Source: Lingula anatina
Taxonomy: Eukaryota; Brachiopoda; Lingulata; Lingulida; Lingulidae
Assembly (NCBI RefSeq): GCF_001039355.2
Contig: NW_019775003.1
Span: 4,839 to 68,838 of the forward strand
Reading direction: 5' to 3'
DNA: 64,000 nt
Below are positions 1 to 11,900 of this stretch, in pieces; within the stretch, counting starts at the first letter, position 1, and every line of letters begins with the position of its first letter. A program made the position numbers and the translations under genes. The notes under the pieces were generated by a model that had not been told where the DNA came from, searched no databases, and saw only the letters and a list, made by a program, of their open reading frames with translations.

Positions 1-359
1 TGACCTTCATAGATAGCTATACTCTGTAATAATCTCTTAAGAGATTATCGCAAAAAAAAAAAAAAAAAACCTTTTACACTACTACAAGACGATCTTACGA
101 ACATGAAATTTCAAGTCGAGTCTTTGGCTCAGCAGGCTCCACATCTAAACGGCAAACTAGAGACCAACAATTCGAGGAGAGCTGAGAGAGCAGATACATG
201 TATACGTTTTACAAATTTCAAACAGTGTATATTGTATGCATATGTTTATTATTGTACGGTGGCATTAGAGCATATTACATTCAAGATCGAGCAATACCGA
301 AATCTAGTAATTAGTCTGAAAAATTGCATAGATTCGTCCTTCTTGTGAGAACAATTTCA

Positions 360-549
360 ACAGCAACAGCCAATCAAAATTCGCCATACCTGGTGTAATT
401 TACATAATAATAAGGCGTTCAGCGCAGTGTGAGCTATCATCCAGATCAGTCACTTTACAGCTGGGCCGTGTAAGAAGAGGACGCAGGATAGGTGTGGTAA
501 AGTCGCAAGGCCGAATATTTCATTCATTGGAATAAATGTGTCTTGTGAG
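360..549 (+). promoter_or_regulatory. Possible promoter and noncoding first exon
   Basis: An inverted-CCAAT-like AGCCAATCA is at 368-376, followed by a moderately GC-rich, CpG-containing stretch (430-520) and a good donor TTGTGAGTACC at 541-551. No coding exon was found in the following 7 kb on the plus strand, so the reading is weak. Confidence 0.15.
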
Positions 550-2289
550 TACCATCTTTTCAGCAAGCAAGTACCAAAGGCGTACTAGAAGGGAAACACG
601 TAAAGTTTATTTTGCATAACTCGATAGTTTTAGACCAGTGCATGGCTGTCGCCTATGTCATTAGCATACGAGGTTTGTGAGTTTTATACAACTTGTAAGA
701 GTTTGTCAGAAGCATGTATTAATTCGAAATTTTAATGGACACTGTGTCGTTTATAATGATCGAGATGTTTTTTATGCTAAAGACGTTTCTTACAATTTTT
801 CCGTATTTCTTCGAGTTCAAATTACCAAGAAGTAATATCCTTATATTTTCACACGGCCTTGACTACTTGTTAGTCTGGGTGTTTCACTGGATTTTGAAAA
901 AGCTGTCATATAATATATCATTTTTGGTGTCCAGATTCAGCAAAATTACAACCGATTTACTGTGCGTACCTGTAAATTTGACACCTGGAATTTTTTTTTT
1001 AGTATTTTCGAAACAATTCTTGTTGATCTATCATACAGTAAGAACAGTATAAACTGGACTGTGGAAAATCTCGCTTGATTTAAAGAGAATTAGTTTTCAT
1101 GTTTGCAACTGAAGCAGATAAGTCATGGAGAAATTTGTATGTTTCCGTAGTGACAAAATATTCCTGGCATCCGTAGGATGTGTTCCGATTTTTACATGTC
1201 CGTCTTTTACATGTTGTACAAGAGTGCTGTTGTGTCGATCATTATTAGATTTGGTAATTGTTCACGAGAAAACTAAATTATGCATTATGTCATTTTCTTT
1301 CTATGAACTCTTTACTCAGTAATATATTCCGTTCCTTGACGGAATTATTCGTAGTCGTTTAAAACTTTACTTTGAGAACGCTTTCCAATAATACTGTCGT
1401 GTTTTTCCATGTCATTCTCGTAGTGTAATAGAAATAGTTGTACAACATCCATTGAAATTTGTGAAATATCGGAGAATATTTGATCTTGAACTGCATGTCT
1501 CTTGCATTATCATTTTACCCAAGCTAAGTTTAAATGGCTGGATATTTAATTATGTCAATGACATGTGTTATTTTCATATTTCAGATCACTGCTATTTCCT
1601 TTGCCAAGATACGACTGATAGAAGCTGCCCTAGTCTTCCATTTTTTTTTTTTGGAACAAGACACGAACTGGCACATGCAAAAATTACATGTTGACAATCA
1701 GTCATGATTTTCAAAATGATAGCTTTCTATTAAAATTTCTACATACTGAAATGGCGCACTAAGATTTATCGCGCTTCATTTTCCTTAAAATCAGACATCG
1801 ATTATTTTAATTATCAAATTATACCGTAAGGATTGATCGATACAAATAATAAAATAAATATATTTATAAGATAAAGCTTTAATTTGATTCCACTTGACCG
1901 GTCAGTTTCTATTCAATTTTCTTACGTCATGCCATAGTTTCATAATTTAAAGCTATAGTACAATATGAAAAGCCATAATATAATCTTAAAGTGCTTACAT
2001 ATCACAACTTTAACATTTTAAGGTAAAGTTGCATTTTCACCAGATCGCAAGTTGAAATTCGAGTACGATTATTTATTATAATTTACTACTGTATTATTCG
2101 TTATTACGATGTACATTGAAGAAGAAAATTTAATTTTATCATTTGTAACTGTACTCTGACATTTGTGAACGACAATCCTTTTTGCCTGAATAAATACGCT
2201 TTTTTGAGGACGTTTTCAGTTTAATCTAATAGATACAGAAGTAAAAGTAGTAGTATTGATATACTGGGGATTTTAAGAAAAGATTTGGA
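550..2289. other. Non-coding stretch, nothing recognised
   Basis: AT-rich sequence with only short open frames on either strand, without splice-bounded coding character, repeats or RNA-like structure that I can support. Confidence 0.6.
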
Positions 2290-2896
2290 ACGTGACAGGT
2301 TGGGTGAGTCCATTTGCTTTTGAGGGTCTAGTCCTTTTAATTAAAAGGGATGACGGGTGGGTCGAGTACATTATGTTTTCGGGGGGTGACAGCTGGACAG
2401 AGTCCATTGTGTTTTTGAGGGGTGACAGGTGGGAAGAGTCCATTCAATTTAAGGGGTGATAGGTGGGACGAGTTCATTCAAATTTAAGGGGTGACAGGAA
2501 GGAAGAGTCCATTCAATTTTAAGGGGTAAAAGGTGGGGAGAGTCTATTTTGTTTTTGAGGGGTGACAGGTGGGACGAGTTCATTCACTTTAAGGGGTGAC
2601 AGGTGGGAAGAGTCCATTTTGGTTTTGAGGGGTGACAGGTGGGAAGACTCCATTCAATTTAAGAGGTGACAGGTGGGAAGAGTCCATTTTGGTTTTGAGG
2701 GGTGACAGGTAGGGAGAGTAAATTCAAATTTAAGGGGTGACAGGTAGGAAGAGTCCATTCAATTTTAAGGGGTGATAGGTGGGAATAGTCTATTTTGTTT
2801 TTGAGGGGTGACAGGTGGGACGAGTTCATTCAAATTTTAGGGGTGACATGTGGGGCCAGTCAATTACATTTTAGGGGTACCAAGTGAGACGATGAA
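2290..2896. repeat. Minisatellite, 34-37 bp unit, about 17 copies
   Basis: Tandem units share the core GGGGTGACAGGTGGGA and then AGAGTCCATT, and end either in TCAATTTAAG or TTGTTTTTGAG. Units alternate between these two ends without strict order. Divergence is low to moderate. No open reading frame runs through the array. Confidence 0.9.
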
Positions 2897-4048
2897 AGCT
2901 TGTAATAGCATTTACTGCATAGGACCACTTGTGATTCAAATTGGTTTGCAAATACATGAAGGAATTGGTAATAATTGGAACATTATTTTGAATAGACCAA
3001 GCAAAATGTATGCAAATAAATTCTAAAAAATAGGACTTGGAGGCATATAATCAGGTCTATATCATGAAAAGAAAGCGGCCCAATTCCTTTTACATCCAAT
3101 GCCATTTACTAAAAAGCAACAGAATCTTTATCTCTTGATCATTTTATTCCAATTTGTAATTGCATTTTATATACAAGTATTTAGATAGTCAAATTGGTGG
3201 TAGCAAAAAAAAAGGCCTATAAAAAGCTATGAATTACATTATGAAATGTGAGGAAATGATAATCCCGCGGGTGAATAAATTTCTTTTAAAGTACATTGAA
3301 AATATCATGACATGGAACAAAATTTAGAAACAAAATTAAACTTCAAAAAGCTGGTTTGTAATTACACTTTATAAATGTGTGTTTATAGAAAATCTTTTGG
3401 TTCACCTACAGCCTTGCAGCAGACTTAAGATTTTTAAGTACTCAAATATTATCGTTTTTCAATACAATGTACGTGTGCAAAGCTTTTAAACCATTTCACT
3501 TTCAAATATTTTCACGTACCACAGCAAATCGTCAAAGCAATACCAAGGGCAATATTTACAGATTAAATTATGTAGATTGAATTTGAAACTGCTGAAACGG
3601 TTATTACATTTATATCTTTATACTCCTTTTCTATCTATTACTATTATCATTATCATAATTTTTCATATCAAAATATTAAAAAATCCCAGACCAATATATT
3701 TATTCAATTATCATAAAATAAATGCCTGAATAGGCGTTCATGTAGAGTTCCTGAATCTGAACCAAAGGTAAGGCTTCTACCAGGCGCATGTTGAACTGTA
3801 CCTCAGTGGGTTTCTGAAATGAGAAAATTAATTTTAGCAATTTTGAATTAAACTGACAGGCTCTTAAATTGCTACTAATTAATTAAATGATATATTACAC
3901 CGGATAGAGTGATTTAAGCTCGCATTGGCTTGTCCATAAAATAGCCAAGCAGGAAATAAGTCGAGGCTGTCTTATGTTTAACATGATCCAAAATGAATGA
4001 ATAATATACTTAGAGAATACTCCTAGAATGCAGACCATCAAGTAAATG

Positions 4049-4448
4049 GTAAAAAAAAAAAAAATATATATATATAAAAATACGAGGACACCCAGATTGT
4101 CGAAATTGTAATAATTTCTTTCCCATCTGAATATCTGTGCGTCTTGAAAATTTTCATCAAAATATGCAGAAGACATTAAGAAATGTCTTGCTTAAAAATC
4201 ATATGAAAAGACAACCCAATTCTTGTTAGCGCTATGCACCACGCCTTTGGAATTCAGGGCAGAAAACACCAAATAAATTCCCATTGACAACCATGCTAAG
4301 AAATGCCTGCATAACTGCATGAACAAAATTTAATGAAACATTTCATAACACCATGGACAGCAGACATACTGACATAACCCCCAATGACACAAAGATATAC
4401 TGTTGAAAAGTACTTGATCGTGTTTGAAAACAAACTACTGCACCGNAA

Positions 4449-4543
<95 letters not shown>

Positions 4544-4923
4544 CGAGGAAACCCAGATTGTCGAAATTGTAATAATTTCTTTCCCATCTGAATATTTGTG
4601 CGTCTTGAAAATTTTCATCAAAATATGCAGAAGACATTAAGAAATGTCTTGCTTAAAAACCATATGAAAAGACAACCCAATTCTTGTTATCGCTATGCAC
4701 CACGCCTTTGGAATTCAGGGCAGAAAACACCAAATAAATTCCCATTGACAACCATACTAAGAAATGCCTGCATAACTGCATGAACAAAATTTAATGAAAC
4801 ATTTCATAACACCATGGACAGCAGACATACTGACATAACCCCCCAATGACACAAAGATATACTGTTGAAAAGCTTTTCTTAAAGGCAGTAGTTGATCGTG
4901 TTTGAAAACAAACTACTGCACCG
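4049..4923. repeat. Tandem duplication of about 370 bp with (AT)n spacer and assembly gap
   Basis: Copy A (about 4049-4445) and copy B (about 4447-4923) are nearly identical from TACGAGGA to CTACTGCACCG. Each starts with a poly-A/(AT)n tract; the tract of copy B is about 95 bp and follows an N at 4446. Copy A lacks a 19 bp stretch present in copy B near 4873-4891. The arrangement fits either a true duplication or two haplotypes joined across a gap. Confidence 0.85.
4458..4538. repeat. (AT)n microsatellite
   Basis: An uninterrupted AT dinucleotide run of about 80 bp lies next to a poly-A stretch and the N at 4446. Length is unreliable because of the gap. Confidence 0.9.
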
Positions 4924-5354
4924 CTCACAGTCAGTAGCTCCCTCCGCCAGAGATTCCACACTGGACGACACCTGTGCCTGCTCCTGAAAAAATATGCATA
5001 CTTTACACCTTAGCCTGCTAGCTGACACCAGAGTAAACCCTAGCAAAACACACAAGAAATGTCAGGAAAAAATTGGAAAAAAACCACTAATTTTTTTCAC
5101 AGCACTACATTTGTAATTGGTCTATTTGGTGGAATATGCCATGAAGAAAACGCTTTACACCCAAACTCAGTATAGAGGTGCATTTCACACGCTGAAGTGT
5201 CCAAAACTAAATTGAATAAATTCAAAGTTGTATTGAATTTCTTGAAATATGTATGTGCATAGAACAAAAATCCACCACTGTCTCTATTTTAATTTAATTT
5301 AATTTTTAATTTTTAAGTTGTCTTCACATTATGTAAAGAGCCCTAAATGGTAAC

Positions 5355-5627
5355 CAGTGGCGGATTTACAGGGTGTTAGGGGGTTCCTGACCCCCCTCCC
5401 CCTTCGGTTTCTGAAAAATATATCACACCAATATTCCCCTCTTGAAATAAAAATTTTGACTAGCTAAATCATAGTTCTAAACCGTATCAAAGGGCACTGT
5501 TTGCTCTCGTAACACCAAAAAAATTTTGGGGTCCTTGAGCAGGCCAAGGGGGCGACGGTCAGCTTCGAATTCGAGATCTGTCGTTCCGACCCCCCCCCCC
5601 CTTCAAATAATCCTGGATCCGCCCCTG
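5355..5627. mobile_element. MITE-like element with terminal inverted repeats
   Basis: The 273 bp element begins CAGTGGCGGATTTACAGGG and ends CCTGGATCCGCCCCTG, which are imperfect inverted repeats of one another. The interior has G-rich and C-rich runs (GGGGGTTCCTGACCCCCC; poly-C at 5590-5601) and no coding capacity. CAGTGGCGGAT...ATCCGCCACTG ends are familiar from many invertebrate repeat elements. A clear target-site duplication was not found. Confidence 0.6.
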
Positions 5628-8283
5628 TAGGGAAATATAAATATTTTAATTTAGAAATGGAATTGCATTACTATACCTACATTAGTCGTCTTTAAATATC
5701 ACCAATCACCCACTAAATACCAATATGGTATATGATTTTAAATGGGTCATTCCCTAACATTAACTTTTTTTACTATTTCTCACGTTCAACTTTTATTGCC
5801 ATTACTGTTTAATCCAAGAGAGTTCAAAATAGTTTTCATAGGATACAATTGCATTTTTTCGTTTTCACGGGGACGCGTTGAGATGAAGCAATAGAAGAAG
5901 CAAAATGTAACACGGGAAAAAATGTAGAGGAATGACCAATCAGAAATCCACTTTTAAGAGTGCAGGCTAAATTCTAAATAGATTCAGTCATGAATCACAA
6001 ACATATTACCATCAAATGCCTTATATTATTGATGCCTCCATTATGGTTAACTACTTAAAGCATTACGTTGAAGCTGAAACTCTACGTTGAAATTGAAATA
6101 TCCATACTTAGTATCTAGACCGCCTTGCGCCCTCTCTATACATCCATCATGACTGAAGAAGTGACATCCCTTTCTGGTGTATGGGTTCAGTGCATTAGAT
6201 TCATTGGGAGGGGGGGGGAGGAGGCAGGATGAAGTGAGCGCCTTTCCTACTCAACAGTAAGTATTATCTGATATGAGAAACTCGATTTACAATTTACTAA
6301 AATAAAATTACATGGGACGCATTTCGTTAGACATTTTTCAAAATATATCAGAGAAGAAAAATGAATCTCAAACCCCAATCCACCCATAAATGAAACAACA
6401 CCATGTAGGCCACTGGCTATCCTGCATGCTTTTATGTAAACAGTTTTCACCAAATTTTGACAAATGAAGCCGTACCATAGCGCCATCTGGGGGGAGACAA
6501 ATGGTTGTCTCTACTGCAATCGGTATCTTAGCAGATAGTTTTTGATATATAATTCTACGGGCATGAAATGGTTATATTTATGTTTGAACATTTTTATCTC
6601 ACAATGACAAATAAACAAATATACATGCGCATAATTATCTTAAATTTCTTTTTCACGTATAGTGCTGACCAAATATTTTAGATGCATATTACCCCAGTGT
6701 AATGTAAGGAAGTTATTTACTTTAAATCAAAAATGGTACATGGCCAATCAATTATAATAGACAATCAGTTATTAGTGAAAAGAATTTATTTTAACTTTTA
6801 TTTCTTTTCCCCTTAAGTCCATCTTGTAAAGACAACTGATAAACCATACCATGGTACCTGCATGTACAAATAACATACAATGTTCTTTTCTTAACCAAGC
6901 CAACCAACCAACAGTATCTTTTAAACAAAAGCACAAAAAATTCAAGGATCCAGAGTACGCTCATCTAAATTATAAAAGAAAGACAAGCAAATTTTTTTAC
7001 ACCTTGATTAACAATTTGTCATTTACAAAAATTGTAGGTGGATAAAGACTTAAAATAACCATAACCCTTACCCAAGGTATTTTTGCCCAATCATTAGACC
7101 TTACGTACTATTTTTTTTTCTGAAGCTCCAGTACATTAAAACTGCTTTGTAACAGCCAAATTGCTACAATCCAAATTCATAATACAAAGGCAAAATTACT
7201 CAGAAAAACAGTATATAATATATAAAGGAATGTAACAGTAACTTTGGAATGAACTTGAACAAATATATGTTCATTAAGAGAAGTGACAAAAGTTTCAAAA
7301 CTGTTTTCATTGTTGCACATTTCCAAGTCTGCCGAGTAATGTAATGTAGTTTTAAAATATTGTTTTGTACCACATTTCTAAACCTGACATACTGTACATG
7401 TTTTTGTCTATTAAATAATATTTAATATCAGCTTTAGGATATTTTTTTGTATCTTGCAACACAAAAATGATGTACTGTTTATTTACGGATAACACTCCTG
7501 TTACAAACATTATTCAAGCAAAACATGTAAAACTTGAAAACTTCTAACTCAGAGCACAGGAAACACAGCACTGTGATCTCATATGGCTATTAAAATATAG
7601 ACTATTATTACAAGCACCGGCTGTCACAGAGATATGACAAGGCTGACTAGTGGAGCAAACTGGCTTTCAAAAACACTGGCATAGCCTGCCAATCTGCTCT
7701 CCAAATGCCTGATACCACACAATACCTCATCAAACACTAGTACAGTGCTCAGAATAACATGTGAAAAAAAATTTTTCAAAAAACTTAGGAAAGCCACAAT
7801 TATTGTTCTTTTACAGAGAAAATGTTTTACAAAATACCAAAGTAGGTACACTTTGTCTAGTAAAATCTCATATTCTTCCTACCTAGCACTTGCTGAAAGA
7901 TACCCCAAAAAATGAAAGATTAAAGTCATAACAAATTAGAAATTATGCAAAAAGTGTAAAGAAAAACATTTTCATTCAAAAATCAATTTATTATTCTATC
8001 TAGTTTGAAAAATTGCACAGGAAAAAAGCACTCGGCAAATATACATTCTTTGTGATATTTCTACTCCAGTTAAGAATCTCACAAAATGAATACATAACAT
8101 AAAAAAAATTAAGAAGAATACCTTTCTAACATCCACCTACGACAGAAAATAACACAAAATCTGCAATTGCACAAATGCCCTTTCTCGATGATAAAAGAAC
8201 ATACAAAAATGATCTTGTGATGGTCAATTGGCTACAAAATACCACCAATTTAATCAGTGTTCTTTTGTCTTTTGAGGGTCTAG
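5628..8283. other. Intergenic stretch including the GNPTAB 3' UTR
   Basis: The GNPTAB stop is at 8284, so the lower part of this stretch down to an uncertain poly(A) site is its 3' UTR; one minus-strand AATAAA lies near 7986-7991. The remainder is AT-rich and shows no convincing exon. A poly-G run is at 6208-6218. Confidence 0.5.
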
Positions 8284-8970
8284 TCAGACGTCCACTGCTT
8301 GTCCTCGTAGCCTTCTCCTCCAGTACCGTCTGGCCAAACTCTCAATCTGAGATATCAGAAATGAAATGTCAGGATTATTTACAGGATAGCACATATCAAC
8401 CTGAAATTCAGAGGTCTCTATGACAGTTAGCTAACCATCAGGCTCTTGCAAAATTGTAACCTTGTAAACTGTAAATAAGTTACTTAATTAAAATAATTTG
8501 GCAATATTTACCAAAAAATACCCTGAAAAGGTTACTAAAGTTCATTAAATTTATTGTAAAGAATACTTTTTCATCTTGCACATAAATACTTAACATAATG
8601 AATAAGTGTAAAATGTGTTAACAATAATAAATGTAAACTTACTTTTTCTGCAAAAAAAGAATATATGCTGATAAAGATGAGTATTCCTAGGGCACAGTGC
8701 GTCATGAACCTGAGACGATCTCGATACAACTTCCTGGCAGTAACAAGAAACAAAGGTTAAAAATTATTAACCATCTTTATTTCAAATATAAAAATTTTTC
8801 AGCATATGAAACGTTGCCTCAGAGTATAATATGGAAAGGAATATAGACCATACTTACCATTCTTTCAAGTCTTCTACATATAAGTATCTATTTCTATATT
8901 CTTTGGGCAGTTCAAATTGTGATGGAATAGGGTAAAATGTTTCATAGAAATCCAACTGGATGGCTCGCAC
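8284..8970 (-). other. GNPTAB: GNPTAB C-terminus: CR4 end and second membrane anchor (exons 26-28)
   Basis: Exon 26 encodes [19 protein letters not shown]. Exon 27 encodes [20 protein letters not shown], a transmembrane helix at residues 1114-1130. Exon 28 encodes a short, very basic cytosolic tail ([10 protein letters not shown]) ending with TGA at 8284-8286. Human GNPTAB likewise ends with a basic tail after its second anchor. The 3' UTR lies at lower coordinates; its end was not fixed. Confidence 0.92.
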
Positions 8971-11900
8971 CTAGGAGAAGCATAAATACATTCAATTCCT
9001 TATAAACTAATTAAATACATAAAAACATTTCGATCAAATATAAGCAATATCTTATATATTTTTATTCTCTGTAGAGGCTGGTTTACTGCTGTTTAATAAT
9101 TTATCTGACTTGCTGAATAACCAGTGATAAATAATGAAAAAGTTAGCAAACACTTACAGTTTCTGCCTCTTTGAGTCCATGCTTGAGATTATCATTCAAG
9201 CACACAAATTTTCTGGAAGACAAAAAACAAAACTTACAGGAGACAGTCCTCATTCCAGCTCCGTTATCTATTTGCCTCAAAACCCTAATCAAAAATTTTT
9301 CAAATGTACAAAGAGTCTATAATTCTACTAATTATTTTGGGAAGGGAAGAGGGGAAAACACATACAGCTGTCAATAACATAATGTTTTGAATAACATTTC
9401 CATTTTGATTTTAAAAAATTAATTAATTATATTTTCATCAATTAAAATAATTCTCACAATAAAAAATCAGCCGTTAAATTTTGAGAACACATACTTAGGG
9501 TTCTTCCTGATGTCATCCAGCTGGCCCAGAACTCTGGAAACATTACTTTCCAACATTTTAAAGGCAATCTCCTCCTCTCCTACTTCCTCAAATCTGAAAG
9601 TTGACAGGTTTCATCTATATTTACTTGCAGCAAATGCATTATATTAATTGCACCAAACAACTGACATAACAAATTGGACTTTAGGGAAATTTAAGCCATT
9701 TAAGATGCTATATGGAATAATATCAACCAATACATACTTGTACTTAGTTCTTCCTTTGAGATGCCTTTGAATAAGTTCAACAACAGGTTCACAGTTTAGC
9801 ATCAGATTCATTGTGACTTGGGGCTGAAACGTAAATGTAAAATGTGAAGTACATCTTTATTAGAATTCAATCAAGCTCAGCATTACATTAGTACAAAACT
9901 GTAACACATTTACCACATAAACTCCACTATGTTTATTTCCTTTACTTGCTTGCTCAAAATTATCATTTACCACAAATACAGAAGTTTTAAAAAAGTAAAA
10001 AAAATGAATTTAAAAAAAACTGACCAGCTCAGTATCATAATATTGTTCTGTGGGTGGTGGTGGATTTTCTGCTTGGATTTCTGCTGATAATTCTCTAGAG
10101 CAGTTCTTTATCACTTCTTCAAAGCCTGACAATGTCTAGAATACAAAAGAGTTTGAATGTAGATATGTTCAGATACATATCAATTAATGGTTGAATTTTT
10201 ATGACTTCATTCAGTTTCTATTTAAGCAATCATTTCCTTTAAAGAAAAAAGATTAAATTTCACCAAAAAGACTAAGAGCAACTTTCTTCAATTAAAAAAT
10301 ATCCCAGTTTAAATTCAACACTTAAGATTCTGAGAGCTCCTAAGGAATAGTGAAGCAAGCATTGCTCTCTGGGAGGTATTTATATGGTTAAAATGGATTT
10401 ATATACCTCAAGCAATATAGGTAATTCAAAAATTCTTGTTGCAAGTAAGCGGATTTCACGATCAGAAAAGCACCTGGAAGATAACATTTTTAGTGTACAA
10501 AGGTTACCCAATAAATAAATATAAAACTTAATCTTTAACAGTTATTGATAATATAGTTTGATTATATAAAATGATAATTATCACTTCACAAAAACAGAAA
10601 ATATAATGTCATGACCCAAGGTTACATCATACAATATTTTCTGAACCAACGTTTGATTTTAGACATTCAATAAATATCTTCAGCAGCAGTTAAATACTAA
10701 AATGATAAATAGTGAAAGGGGTTTTCTTTAACAGTAATGCTAGTTCACAATAAAAAAATCACAGTTTTTCATCTATTAACCCTTATTACCTGGAGTGGTC
10801 AGTGTCCATCTCTTTGAGGAATGTCTCCACAGAGCTATTGGCTGGCTGACTCATCATGAAGTAGAAGTAGGAGAAAGCAAACTGCATGTCATCTGAGCTC
10901 CGTACTCTATGAGAGGATGTGGTTTCCCATTCTTCTGAAAATCTAATAGATGAGTCATGTGTTGAGGCATATCTACCAACTAAAACCTAGTAGCCGTTTA
11001 GCAAAAAGCAGAAGATTATACCCCACACACACACCCAAAGTGTTTCACAAAGAAAATAGCAAATGGAGAATGGAGTTTTCAGAGTGTACAATGACATTTT
11101 TTTAACTTCTCAGCGGTTAAATCTTGCTCTGGCATGTGCCAATTTAAATTTATAAAATCCTGACATCAAAAATGTTACATTTAAAAGCTACAATCTACTC
11201 TAAATACATTTTTCAAATTCACAGGTTTCATCTTCAATTGACACCTATGTTTAAAATTTTGAAAAGATTTAGCTTACTTCTCTTGCATTTCCATCATAAT
11301 GTTCTTGTCAATCATATGTGGCATGTGCCCTGGAACTTTGCGAGCAGCATACCCGAACTCCTTGTTGTATAATTTATTAACATGTCTCAGAGAATCAGCG
11401 AAGGTGTCCATAAGCTTCCTGCTGTGGTGAGGAGTTGACTGGTACTTTTGCATTTCCTGCAATGTTTTCTTCTTCTAAAATGGGGAAAAAGAGACTGCCG
11501 GCAATGAAATTGTAATATAATGTCAGGTAAAAAGGATTACTACAATGCTAGTAGTCATGGTTTGGCAATGAATGTTGCAGAGTAAATAGAAAAGGATAGG
11601 AAAGCTAAGTTGGCACAAATAAAAACTGTATCAAAGAAAAGTGTTGAAGAATCAGAATAATCTGGACACTTACATGTATATATAGGCCAAATATAAATTT
11701 TCCTGCAATCTTAACCTCAGCACTTTTCATAAGCATCAAGTAAATAAACATCAAACAATTTTGTGCATTAAAAAGGGTAACTGCCAATTAGAACAAGCCA
11801 ATATGACAACATCTGGAGATGGAAGACCCTGTGTGTGTGAAACCACTTACCTCTATTAGCTGAGCAAACAATCCCTGTCTCTCCCAGGGAAATGAGCCAA

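Larger units (their letters stand above)
3700..4983 (-). other. Possible last two exons of an unrecognised minus-strand gene
   Basis: Candidate exon 4929-4983 has a good acceptor (TTTTTTCAG) and a GTGAGC donor. Candidate exon 3700-3813 has a good acceptor (CTCATTTCAG) and ends with TAA, AATAAA overlapping the stop. They are phase-compatible and read RPVWNLWRRELL followed by KPTEVQFNMRLVEALPLVQI and a short tail. No homologue is recognised and no upstream exon was found. In another frame 4929-4983 reads GISGGGSY and then a stop, so it could instead be a lone terminal exon. The whole copy A/copy B duplication would lie in the intron. Confidence 0.25.

Noticed and set aside
735-1694. Several plus-strand frames of 60-105 codons
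   Set aside because: They are AT-rich, hydrophobic by composition, with no domain, splice or codon signal.
4296-4637. Open frames of Tyr-Ile repeats on both strands
   Set aside because: They are translations of the (AT)n microsatellite.
6247-6486. 79-codon minus-strand frame
   Set aside because: It has no recognisable motif or splice context and its composition matches surrounding noncoding sequence.
9158-9212. Suspected one-base frameshift in GNPTAB exon 25
   Set aside because: Recounting gave 55 coding bases and a continuous [18 protein letters not shown] frame; there is no frameshift.
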